Positions 47,447-59,770 of a stretch of DNA of 64,000 nucleotides are shown piece after piece. A program made the position numbers and the translations under genes. Source of the stretch: Mactra quadrangularis (Eukaryota > Mollusca > Bivalvia > Venerida > Mactridae); the NCBI GenBank assembly GCA_025267735.1, contig CM046304.1:3596001-3660000 (forward strand), written 5' to 3'. The first letter of the stretch is position 1; every line of letters starts with the position of its first letter. The notes below the pieces were generated by a model. The model ran no database searches and was not told the DNA's origin. It worked only from the letters and a program-made list of their open reading frames with translations.

Positions 47447-50400
47447 ATTAAGACTTCATTTTATATTTGCTGCATTCATCAGAATTTCTTCTTTACAGTT
47501 TTTGTATTCAACTAGCTGATGTAATTTTATTAATTACTTTGGGATAGTTGGGATAGTACACTTTTTCCTATATTTGTCCATTCTCATTTTCATGTATGCT
47601 TGATCTAATTACGCTCCTATGTTGCATTCGTTATATTCATTGACCAACATTTTATTTCTACTTTTCAGTGTTTGAGTAAACCAAACCTGGTTTTCTTTCA
47701 AACCGCAGATAAATAGACTTTTTTCGCTATAAAATGTGAGGATAAACATGACAATTATATCAAAAAGATACATTATATTATATTATTGTATTAGAAAAAA
47801 TGATTCTGTGTAGATAATTAAATTGGTATCAACTGTTTTGACATTCTGAACACCTCGACCTTTCATGAATGAATAATCTCGGAAGGATTCGTTGGGGGTC
47901 TTCCTTGGATGTTTGTGATTTTACTACCTACGCGATGCGAAGCACGTAACGGTTACACAAAATATTTCTTGATGTATACACACAGATCTTTGTCTAAACA
48001 TAATAATTTGTTTTAAATTGAACCAAATATTGTTCATCGGTATCATTGAAATGTGTTATTTCAAATTAACGGACTCAAAACGAAACTTCAGTCATCGCCT
48101 TAACGATCGTGTATTTGTTTACTTCAACACCGGTTTATCCGAAATGGCGTCTAAATATGTCCGAGGTTATTCGTAGCGATTGACCGAGGAGTTCCGAATG
48201 CTATTTTGAAGATATCAAGACAAGTATTTTATACTAGTAGTAAATTGCCAATGAATTAGAGTTCCCATTTGCAAAATTAATTTTGCAATAGAAATTCCAG
48301 AAAACATAAAATTGCCTATAGTTATAATAATGCAAAAAAATAAAATAAAAAAAAATATCAGTGATATGTTGCAGGCAATCTTTAAGAGTATTCTGAAATC
48401 AAATGATATCCTCATGTGTCCATTGAAAATTTCTACAAATGACTATCATCCTATGATAACTTGACAATATGTGTCATTATTGTGTCCAAGATAAAGTCCT
48501 GATTACAGTTAAAATAATATTAAAGTGATACCTGTCTGGATCTGTGAATAGTTAAAACGATAATTGAAAAGCAAAGCAGATCAGATAAATAAAAAAATAT
48601 AATTACTCGTGCAAAAATTAAGTTTAAACGTTTGTTAAATCTTTTTGGACATCACGAGCAAGTTTAATGATAAGCCTGTTCGATTCTATTTTACGACGAT
48701 GAATATTACGTAAAAATACAATTAATAGATACTTCAAATGCATAATGCAAACTTCTTGATAATTTGTTTTTCAAAAACAGCAAATGTCTAAATATGAAAC
48801 ACACAAAGTATGTGACTTGACTTAAACAAGACTTGTCCCAAAAAGATGAATAGATTGGTTTTCTAATTGATAACTGTGATAAATATCTAACTGTAAAATA
48901 GCATGAGAAACTATGAAGCATTTAATCATTAACCCCGATTTAGTTTAATATCATCAAATGTTTGCATATAAATACTTAAACGGATGTACAGGCAAATGAC
49001 TGTAACAAAAGTATAGAACCAAGGTCAGTCTTTAAACAGTATAAAGAACGTAAGAAATCACTTACTAATAATATTTGTCACTCATAACATTCTACTGAAC
49101 GAATTAAATCATGTGGCATATACATTGTTAAAAACGAAAGTAGGATACTGAGGGAATCACCAAGCTATTTATAGATTTTTTATATGTCGTACTTGCTGAA
49201 ATTAGACATTTTCACTGGTCGCTTCTTGTCTTTAACATTCTTAGGCGGTTATGATATCTTTTTAATAGAATTATTCTAATGTTGCAATATGACAACCTTC
49301 TCATCAATAAATGCATATTTTAACACTAACATATTTTTTAGCTAACCTGACCCACGTGGGTCTAGTTAGGAAACACCCCAAATATTACGAGAAAATAAAG
49401 AAATAGTTTGCCAAGTGATATAACATTGAGTCTGTTACATTCACAGTTATGAGAAATATAATTCAAAATCAGAAATTATGAAGTTGAACTTTTGCCTGTA
49501 TATCCCTTCAAACAATGCCTGTGTAATTAAAAGGTTTCAGATTTGGTTTATATTTAATACTGCTAACGCTGTTATTTATATTTCTACTGTTTTACCATTA
49601 TACTGCGCATTGGTGGTTCACATATTTAGTTTAATTAAATGCTGTTTACCTCACAACTTTTATTTCTACTATTTCTATAATCATATTTCGCATTGATGAC
49701 ATTTTACATGATCGTATTGTATTAAATAATTTATGCACTCAATTGCACAACAAAAAATGTAACAAAAAACATATTGATATACAAATAGTACAGAAAAAGC
49801 TGATACGTACAACAATAATCGTCATCAAACAATGGTTGGATAACATGATCTTTATTTATGATAATCAAATAAGGGATATTAAATTACCTTTTGTAATAAT
49901 AAAAGGAGAAGTTTATAGTTTGTAATATCACACCAAAACTATTATTGGTCGCATCTAAGGATACTTATTTGTCTTTAGTAAACATGTTGCATTTGAAATG
50001 AAGTTTTAGGAATTAATCCGTAGTATAAATTAGATACTGTAACACATTAATGACAAAATGCTGCATAAATATTTAAAAAAGTAATTGTTATAATATATGG
50101 ATGTCGCCTAGATAGGATAACATTGGGCTATACCAATGCAATGTCATCGTTCACACATTGCCAAACCCAGTAAGCTTTTTTATACTGACAAACAAAGAAA
50201 TCGTAACGAAGATAATGATAATGCATTACATTACATATCGAATGTGTTAAACATAATAACAGCTGCATCAGCTTTCACACATGACCACACCCAATATTGA
50301 TAAGAACACCTCTCATGTACAGGTATGTGACGATTTATGTTGTTCCCGACATTGTGTCAAAATGAGTTTTATATGTCAAGGATTGTCACTGTATTTGTTA

Positions 50401-52240
50401 TGAATATTGAATATCATGGTAAGTTTCAGAATGAAACATAACACTCATGTATACATGTACAACCAGCTGACACTGTAAATTTATAAAGTTATTGAAAATT
50501 GACAAAACTATATTCCGTTTTTGTCTTCCTTACAAAATGTACTTGTATAAGTCATAGCAATGAGCATAATTTACCAAGTTGTACTCATAGATGTATATGA
50601 AATACCAAGTATTTCTTACTAAATATCAATCTAACGAATAAAACCTTGTCTCATCGCATTTGTAAAGCTTGATGAAATGGTCATTGTCCGTTTTTTATCC
50701 TACGAAATTCCTGGTAATACGATTGGATATAAAAATGACATTTCCGATGTATCGCATTTATGTTAAACAAACATTAAACCCATTTTATGTCCATTACCAG
50801 TAGATAAAACTGATACTGCTGTATCACATATCATAGACATCGCATTTAATTTGCAAGATATCAGAACTCAATCATTAATTGATAAATATTAATATGGAAT
50901 TATATCAAGACATATTTAATAGGTTATGGTAGAAATATATCAATATTTTTAATAATGGTGTTTCTTGTTTGTATGCTCTTGTTACTGTCATAAATAAATT
51001 ACATTTATTCTGAATATTGAACTTATTAGGAAAATTCTGTACATGTGAGTGTATTTCTTAGAGGTTCATTTAAAAATGAATCTGAAGACTCATCATCAAC
51101 AGCAACAGTCGTCAAAAGACACAGACCTTTCACACAACCAAAAAGCGAAGAAGGTAATGTTTTTAGGTTTTATCCACAAAAATGACCCGGGATCCACAAA
51201 CGAATAAGGAAATTAAAATTCTATGGTTTACGCCTAGAAACGGACAAGAGCAAAGTAATTGTAACTGGTGGATTAAAAGTATGTATAAATGTAATATCTC
51301 CGAATTAATATACAAAATCTCGCGTACCATAAAACTAGACTTAGAAGGTGGTACCGACCTATTGTGTATGATAATACTAATAAATAATACCAGTGACACG
51401 AAAATGAAAAAACTCAACATATTACGAGTAGTAAACTTTTTGTTATTAATATCATAATGTTGAATATTCAAGAGAATTCCTATGTCAGCTTGTCACATGT
51501 TACTTTTTCCTCGTATAATTGACTTAAAACAGAATGCTCTCGTTCATCTTACATGTACGAACAAAACAAACGTCACCGTACGGAAACATTGATATAATTA
51601 GAACAAGATTAATGGACTTTCTTGTAATATTAAAAATGTTTTTATTATTAAAGGGTGAATGTTCGTTATGTTTTCTAATAATGATTCCAGAAGTAAATGT
51701 TATATATTCCATAGTTCTATGATTCCTAAGTTCAAATTTGATAAGAGAAGTACACTTTTATGAAGTCAGCAAACAAAATCAGATTTTAATTGGCTATATA
51801 TATAATATAGTCGTGTCAAAATAATTATTTTAAGCTAAGACTTGATGAACATTTAAACAAACTTTAACTAAAATATCATCTTTAGATGTATATTCAAATA
51901 TGATACTTAAATTTGTGATATGACTTAAGCTGTCGGGTGTATGATCCATTGCAGATTATATTTAATGTGTGATTTAATTAACCGTTTTGCATATCAATGC
52001 ATATTTTAGTCTGACAATCTGTAAAATCTATACAGTTATTTAAATGATGTTCTAATTGATTTATTGTTCGTTTTTTCTCAACTGTCAAAACATGAATAAT
52101 TTCACAGTGACTTCGTGCTCTTTGTCTAGCACTCGAGATATTGAGATAGTGTGTAATCATTCACCGTTAAATTATTCAAACTTTGACAGTTTAGAAAAAA
52201 CGTACAATACTTCTGACACTAAATTGTTTAAGAGTATTTA
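47447..52240. other. Spacer upstream of gene E
   Basis: Collinear with 23,160-26,965, plus the TIR element at 48982-49506, a repeat-R copy (51085-51440) and a stretch near 52060-52220 not in block 1. The overlapping frames at 51163-51471 on both strands lie in repeat R. Confidence 0.55.
48982..49506. mobile_element. TIR element (525 bp) upstream of gene E
   Basis: Absent from the equivalent place in block 1 (about 24,680). Ends are inverted: left GGATGTACAGGCAAATG, right reversed GGGATATACAGGCAAAAG. Imperfect direct repeats (cttaaac / cttcaaac) flank it, hinting at a target duplication of about 8 bp. Contains a perfect palindrome GACCCACGTGGGTC (about 49,350). No coding capacity seen. Confidence 0.65.
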
Positions 52241-52243
52241 CTA

Positions 52244-52920
52244 TACAGTACTCACCAAAAGTTTAGACACAGAAGAAATTTACAACAATTCTTGAATTTT
52301 GATGATTGCTTTTGTAAAATCATTATTTTCAAAATATTTATGAATGGTTTGTGATAAACTGCAAACTTATTTTTAAATGCAACACATTTATAAGATTCAG
52401 CATCTCATTTTCTGAAGCCTTCAAAACAATGTGTACTGTAATTATTTTTCATAACTTAGCTTTTACTCTTGTTTTGTAGTTTCAGTTATAATTATGATGG
52501 TAACCAAAAGGAATAACCCGGGTCGATAGCGCAGTTGGTAGCGCGCCGGGATTTGGAATCTCGTGCCCGAGGGGTGCTGGTTCGAATCCCACCCGGGGAG
52601 GTTATACCCTTCCATGAAAATTTGACAATAATGTCGATTTTCCTCCATTGATTAGATAAAATGGAAAAGTTTCCAGCCTTATGGAAGGGTAGGTGAGTAC
52701 TGGTTATAGAAAATGGTCTAAGAAAGCTAGGTTAGGTGTGCTGGACACTGTAAAATGACCTAAAATTATGTTGTCACGGCGTTAAATCCAGAAAGAAAGA
52801 TAACCCAAAAAAGCAAAACTTAAAAGCATTTCAAAATAAACCATTATCAAATTTTAGATAAAAGATTATGTAGTAAGCTTACAAAGTGAAAATGTCTCCA
52901 AACTTTTGCAGGTTACTGAA
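52244..52920. mobile_element. Tc1/mariner-like MITE, block 2 copy, interrupted by a SINE
   Basis: Orthologue of the element at 26968-27314, with the same ends (TACAGTACTCACCAAAAGTT at left; cttttgcaggttactgaata at right, more decayed). A family-2 SINE sits inside at 52516-52800, which accounts for the extra length. Confidence 0.75.
52516..52800 (+). mobile_element. Family-2 SINE nested in a Tc1-like MITE
   Basis: Head acccgggtcgatagcgcagt, B box GGTTCGAATCCCACCCGG, body with gagtactggttatagaaaat, tail tgttgtcacggcgttaaatc. Flanked by imperfect ggtaaccaaaa / gataacccaaaa repeats. Confidence 0.87.
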
Positions 52921-55900
52921 TATAGGTCAGTCAATGACATTATTACATCTCGCACTAGGATTTCAGTAATGCAAGCTTTACAAAACACACAATTTTACAT
53001 TGCAACATGCTGCCTATTTGATCAAGAGGATTTTAACAACAGAAAACTATAGTTATTTAAGACATTGGAAAGACGTCACATAGTTTTACGAGGGAATAAG
53101 AATATAACTGACATGCTTGAACCAAGAGATTAGTCTCATCGGGGTAATTAATTAAAATTAACTTTAGTTTTTTTATGCAAGCTGCAAGACAAAGGAAGCT
53201 TCATTAATCGAATGATATCGGAAGTATTAACTTTGAAAGAAAAGCTTTTGAAAACAACTAAAATGTAACAGGGTATGTTGAATATGATGTTTAAAACAGA
53301 TTACATCGTTTGAAAAATCATGTTCGAGTGATAATTAAACCATAAGGGTTAACTTGATGTTGTTGTAAAGGTTTGTGTTTTTAAGATGATGGAGAGTAGC
53401 ACTTTTGTGAGCAATGTCATAACAAATAGAGTGTATGAAAATATATCAGGGACTGCAATAGTCGAAAATACAGAAATTTTCTTCCCCACAGCCAAAAAAA
53501 GCAAAGAGAGAGATAGTTTAAATGTTAAATAAGGACTCCAAAAACAAATTACGAAAACGATAGTCTAAAAATCGATTTTAACGATTTCAGTAAAGTGAGT
53601 GTAATTATAATGATGATTTGTATCATCAGTACGGTTAATCATGTGTGGCAGTTGTCAGCCACTGACAATGATACGGCCTCAGACCTTAAAATATTTGTTC
53701 CTGATAAGATCAGACTCATTATGCCTGGCAAAAGGAATCTCAGAACGATGACTTAACTCTACGAAAACATATTACAAAATATTACAATTCAACGTGAAGG
53801 AACATTAATGATATTTTTATAACATGTAACCATAAACTTTATTATCTACATACTCAACAACGTCATTGACTGGCTGAGATTTGTCGGTATATACATTTCC
53901 ACACCCTACTTTATACATTCAGCTAGTGATGTCTGTCTCGATGTCTTTTGTAAATCTGATCGCAAGAGTATGCTATAAGATACATAATATACGTATAATA
54001 TATATTAAACAATACTTTATCGATATTTTTAAAGATATTTCCATGAACAGTCACCCACCTATTTGATAGAGGCTACAGCATTCAACATTCCATTGGCTAC
54101 GCTACGACTCTGCATCGACATTAGTGCAATGTTTGACGTTTTTTCACTTATAAAGTTAACAAGGATTCATGCAAAGTAAAATTTTATACTCACCACTCTC
54201 TGCTCGAACATTTCGTGCCAAAATGTGTAAACCACACCCTGTGTGCCGATTGAGTGCATCGGACCGTATCAAATTATTTTTCCCCACAAATCGGTAGAAA
54301 ATGACACAAAAATCACCTCTGCAAAATTTAGTAAGGATTCATTGGCCCGTTATAAATAATCAAATTTTGAAAAGTGATCGGTTAGAACTTTTGTTCAGTG
54401 TATTCATAAAAGCAAAAATAGGGAGAAATTTAAGTTTTTTTATACAAAACGCTACATACAAGTTACAAAATAACCCTAAGGTGATTCTACCTTAAACAAG
54501 AAACTGGCAAAATAATTGGAGAATACTTACGATTGGCTGAATTCAAAGTCAATGCCCTTGTTATTGCCCCGGGGGTAATGAATGCTGATTTCAAATGACG
54601 AGTACATTACACTCAGTTAGGTTCATAATGGAAGTTTACTTTCTTATTCATATGTAGGGACAAAATTTATTCTACAAATTATTCTAAAAACAAGCTGTTT
54701 GATTGTATCTAAATCCATATCCTTGTACTCATTTTAAATGAGATGCATGCTGGTAGGATATAAACTAATCTAGCTTCAGATATAAACACAGCTTGATCAT
54801 AGATTCACAGTGAATAATAAAGAAGAACAAAATACTCTTGATATTAATACTAACAACATCAACATGATTTGATTACTGAAAACTAGATACCGGTACTCCC
54901 GCAAATAATAATTCGACAAATTAGGCATGGAAGGTAAAAAACAACAAAAACGTATATCACAATCGGTCATTGTCATAGATTTTTCCATGCGCTTGGATGA
55001 TTTATATTGCTTCATTGTAAATAAAATAAAAACATTGACTAGCTTGATCGTATGAAAACAGTAATATTAACCAGCCAAACTCAATTTTCAGTAATTTCTA
55101 GGCTTTAGGCTAGTAGGTTAGTGTTGTGATACATACTTAAATAAAACTTTTGAGTTTGTACAAAATAGTATAACTATTACTAAATTATGCAGATATTTAT
55201 ACCACCTGACAATTTGTGATAAAATAGGAAGTAAGTTCTTTAGCTAATAATAGCTTTTGTAAAACATTTATCGTCCTTGACATTTAACTATGTAATATCG
55301 ACTACACCTTAAGACAATGTCAGTAATGATATCCACCAGGAAAACAATTTTATTCTTTTTATATTTTTATTTATTTCAAAATTGATATACGAGCGTACAT
55401 GTTTTGTCATATTTAATATTGTATTTGATAAATCCGCTTGTCTACGACTGTATGGTCTACTATTGTAAAGGCCAAAGCAATAAGTAATGTTTTTTTGCCA
55501 AAGCTTATAACGTTCGTCATGAGTATTGTAAATGGTTAAAGGTATATGTAATATCATATTTGTCTTATCTATTAAACATTTATGTATACATCTATTGGTC
55601 TCTTTATTTCCACCAAAAGCTGCTTATTGCACAGTATCACATTTTCTGTAAATGAAAGTTGTTCCAGTATTATAGAACATTGTCAAAGGTAAACAATTCA
55701 ATAATACTTTAAGCTATAGAGATACTGAAAGAGCCACTGGATTGTTTGTCAAGTCACAAACAAGTCTAGACACATTACTGATGTGCAGTTCTTCATCGTA
55801 GTATGTTTTTGCTGAAAAGTGTGCAGGTAATAATTTAGAAAAACTGTCGAGGTTAGTTGATTGGGCAAACCACCGAAAGGTAACCTAACAAAATTGGTAA

Positions 55901-56200
55901 TACATGACATAAAATCCAATAAAAAAATTCCTATGGCTCTTTTTGCACACTTCTTTTCTTGTTTGTCTAGTTGAAGGTTTGTCTAGGGTAAATGCTCAGG
56001 TGAGAAGCCGCCGTACATAACCCAATAGAAAAGTTACTAAACGACGAAAAACCCAATCATTACAATTATTGTGGCGCTTTTTGCACATCCCTTATCTTGT
56101 TTCGTAGTCTGGTTTAATAATTTTTATAGGTTACATTTTTCTCTATCGACAGTCAGGTTATTCACTGCTATTTTCTTTGTATCGCCTATTTTAGATAAAA
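52921..56200. other. Spacer before block joint 2/3
   Basis: Collinear with 27,317-29,250, with extra sequence near 54,000-54,480 and 55,700-56,120. The latter holds two similar segments (ggctctttttgcacac and ggcgctttttgcacat) not seen before exon pair C; no clear TIR. Confidence 0.5.
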
Positions 56201-56501
56201 AATTGTGCTCAATATGACTACAAATATATCTATATACCTAAGTTTTATTCTACAATGACAATTTTGTTTGCAAGTAGCACTCAATATTGCTATAACGAAA
56301 TTAAGTTTGAATAGAAAGCAAATTATGACACATTTTGGTTTCAAATAAAATAACTTATTCACATTATGATAGCTTGATATACAATCACAAGTCTACATTC
56401 GTTTTAATTAACTCGGTTGTGTAATGCTCGATTCGAACACTAAACAAATAACGGCAATGTTCAACTCTTTTTAATTGTCTAACTTATTTCATTTGTTTCA
56501 G

Positions 56502-56963
56502 ATAACCAATTCAAGTTCGGGATCTTAGGTAAATCAAAGCACAAGCAGTTTATCAATAAATTTTACAAATTATTTTGTTGTTTCTTTTACAACATGAAAA
56601 TCAAGTAAATTGTTATCTTACTTTCAAAATAAATTACTATAGCTACATCGTCTATTTAATGTTTACTATGTTCATAAACAACGTCATATATGTTTTACTA
56701 TTTACAATCACTTGAAAGAAATACCACTGCACCAAACCAGACATCGCCTAAGAGGTTCTGTCACGTAGGTTGGGCGATGACTGGGAAATATACGTGGTCA
56801 TTTTGTCTCATTAATTGATGATCTATTTTCAGGTTTAGCTAATGTCGATCTAATCACGAGTGTATTAGATGATAAAACACGTGGTAAAAGTCCAGTAGCT
56901 GTCAGTAGACCCTCTACAACCAACCGTAGATTGTTGGAACTGATGATCAAAAATAGACGTTAA
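56502..56963 (+). pseudogene. Exon pair D: orphan exons 3-4 with lost amidation glycine
   Basis: Counterpart of gene A exons 3 (56502-56528, encodes DNQFKFGIL, donor gtaaat) and 4 (56833-56963). Both are open and in phase. The C-terminus reads LLELMIKNRR-stop: the glycine codon GGA/GGC has become AGA, so the usual amide donor is gone. Exons 1-2 are absent upstream, as in C, because the block joint lies in intron 2. Relaxed constraint on an orphan copy is the simplest reading. Whether the two exons are still transcribed cannot be told from sequence. Confidence 0.72.
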
Positions 56964-57872
56964 ATAACGTACTACTTGGTTTAATCTCGACATAAAAAAC
57001 AAACAAACTCAAATGAAGTGTTGGATTGAAGAATCTAACAAAAATGATTTAAAATGACTTTAGAAATAAGTGCAATGAATTTACTGTAATACTACCACTA
57101 TATTATGAAATAAAAGTACAATTAAATTAAGGTGTTGTTTTTATTATTTTATGAAATACATCAGTACTGCAGTTTTCAAATTATGTTTGAAACTGCTGAA
57201 CATCTACAAGGTTTTGTCATTACTACCAGCATATCTTAATGGCATCGTGAATCGATTTTGTTGAATGATCATATAGATAATGTCTGTATAAATACACTAA
57301 CTGATTCAATTAAGCTATTACCAAAAATAGGCGTGTTCCATTAACCTAACAATCGTATAATTATGATGTTACAACAATTAGCTCTGATTCTGCGATGTTG
57401 TATAGTGCGACCATATTAACCTGAGCTTGAACTACCTTTTTATAATATTTACACACTTCACTTACATTAAAACGTGAGTCTCCGTATGCGTGTTTACGGT
57501 AATACAAGTGTTTATTACAACCTATGTGACTATAAATCAATTTAGTAAAAATAGCAAATGATTGTACTTTTAGTTTTGGACACATTCGTTCATAAAGAAA
57601 CACATAAGTCCGCAATATTGTGGCACAGTTTCAAATATTTATTCATGATATGAAAACAAAATTAATTGTTCAATGCGTGTATTTTGCAGAAACCTTCCGA
57701 TAAAACGCAATTTAAAACCGAAGACAAAAATAGAAACTAAATACTGAGTTTAATGTATTTTTGCATAAAGGTCAAGCTCAGGTTAATTCTGGTGGACTTT
57801 AACACTATTGTGTCACACGAGTGTACTCTAAATGGGAGTCAAAGAAACTAGCATCATTGTTCTAGTAATTAA

Positions 57873-59766
57873 GGACTATGTAATTTACGAATGTCCTTCA
57901 TGACTTTAAAATAGGTGTGGTTGCAATAATTGAAATTTACAGATAATTTTCATAAATTTCAGTTTTCATATTAATCCTAATGAAATAAATAAGTAAGTTT
58001 AATAGAAAAATATCAAAAAAGTGGTTTAGTAATATTTATTTTTTATGAAAAAAGTGAGTTTAAACATGTAAACTTTTGTGCAAGTTTACATGAAGTACAA
58101 TGTAGACAGTTAAAATAAAATATTCCAATCAGATTGTGTACACCCCCGTACAGATGCACTAAGAGTTAAAAATACAAAATAATTTATACATTGTCTGAAA
58201 TCAGTATAATAAAATATCTCTATATACTAAATTTTATAAATTTCAACATGTCCAAAATATAACTTTACACAAAAGAAGTAGTACAAACAAAAAGTACGGT
58301 GTCCAATAATGGACACAGGTAATGAAAGGTACACACTTAAAATAGGTATAATTCACTAATGTCATTATTGAACGGCCTGTTAGCGGCAAACGTTTCAGAC
58401 AAACAGAAAACGGTTTAAGTATATAGTACGCGAGTATGAAACAACCTGAAACAAAATAGTTCCAGTATATTGTGCAAATTAGTAACTGCCATTACAACGC
58501 AGATGGCGGTGTTACTCCCGTTGATTTAGATCAATAAATTTACACAAAAAAAGTAAACAAGAAAACAATTCCTCCTCTCCGAATTCTTCATATAAATTGA
58601 AGTAAAGATTCTTTTGTCCGCTATCTTTAAACGTTCGCGCTTCAACGGATCGTTCACTTAGCCGTTCATAACGGTAACGGTGATTGACTAACGTTAAATG
58701 CTTACTGAACGCAGGGCTGATAAAGAACTGGGACTGTTTCATAAGAATCTTACGTAAGATAGCAAACTTTCCGAAATACTTTTACGCTGACCTTACGTTT
58801 ACGATGAGAGAATTTCAATGACGCACTCGAAACTTAAAACCTTTGCTTCAATACGATCAGACTTAAGTCAACGTCAAGTAGTGAAGCCCTCAAATTTTGG
58901 TCACATGATTTGTTATCAACAATACATTATAAACTGCAAAGCATTTAAAGAAAAAAAAATGTTCCACAAACTTCAACGAACAATTTCACAAACGGAGATT
59001 AGAAGCTCTCGAAGAAAATGCACGAGGGTTATACCGAGCCACCATACTCTTGATTTTTCAATACACGGCCAATTTAAACAAAGGTGGTATGACACAATAA
59101 ATGGTTATTTGCTAACAAAACATCGACCAATTTAAGACGGAACCGATGGATGTCAAAATGAAGTAATAAGGCACAAAAAAGTTCCCACGTGGCGTCAAAA
59201 AAATACCTTAAAACAATAAATCATCCAATCTACAGACATATATAGTAATAACTTCATAAAAAATAAACCATTCTTAAGACATTTCATCGAAATCTTACAA
59301 TCTTTATATAGAAGTTCAGTTTGCGTATGTACACACGTTTTTGTGATTAGCCCCTGACTTCCGCAAAGATGTGTAATGAATAAGTTTTTAATACACACAA
59401 AATGGACGCCAAAATTTTGATTACAGAGCCCACTTATTTGTTTGTTCATATATGTAAATTCAGTCACAGATATAGAAAATGTAAGCCTCGGTGCATCTAG
59501 AGTAATATTAGTGCATTCAATATCTGCATATGTATTCTGAATTTGTTAGCTAGAATAAAAGGAAACTTGCACAGAAAATAACGTATTTATTTCTGTATTC
59601 ACAGGTGATGTGAAGTACCTACGATAACATTGCCTGGTCCAAAAGATTTCAGGCAAGAGGGATGATTAAACAATATGATATTTTTAGCACTGCATTCACC
59701 CTAACCAACTTTTTGAGGGCCGGTACTTAAAGGTACCTTTCTGTAATTTCAACAATTACATAGTCC
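57873..59766. mobile_element. TTAA-flanked TIR element (1.9 kb), non-autonomous
   Basis: Present only in block 3; blocks 1 and 2 continue without it (TTAATTAAATT, about 12,650 and 31,155). It is flanked by TTAA (57869-57872, 59767-59770) with terminal inverted repeats GGACTATGTAATT. A subterminal pair (ttgaaattaca-like) is also inverted. TTAA duplication is the signature of piggyBac-type transposition. Inside, the longest open frame is 105 codons (58818-59135) and resembles nothing I know, so I call no gene; no transposase motif seen. A short palindromic gtgtccaataatggacac occurs at about 58,299. Confidence 0.75.
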
Positions 59767-59770
59767 TTAA

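Larger units (their letters stand above)
29250..56200. repeat. Tandem block 2 (~26.9 kb with insertions)
   Basis: Collinear with block 1. Extra length comes from the LINE, the fold-back element, MITEs, SINEs and several segments lost or gained on one side, such as 32,300-33,000. Confidence 0.75.

Noticed and set aside
51163..51471. Overlapping 91-102 residue ORFs on both strands
   Set aside because: They lie in a copy of dispersed repeat R, have no domain, and are absent from block 1.
58818..59135. 105-residue ORF inside the TTAA element
   Set aside because: No transposase motif or similarity I recognise and no paralogue in the window; left as part of the element.
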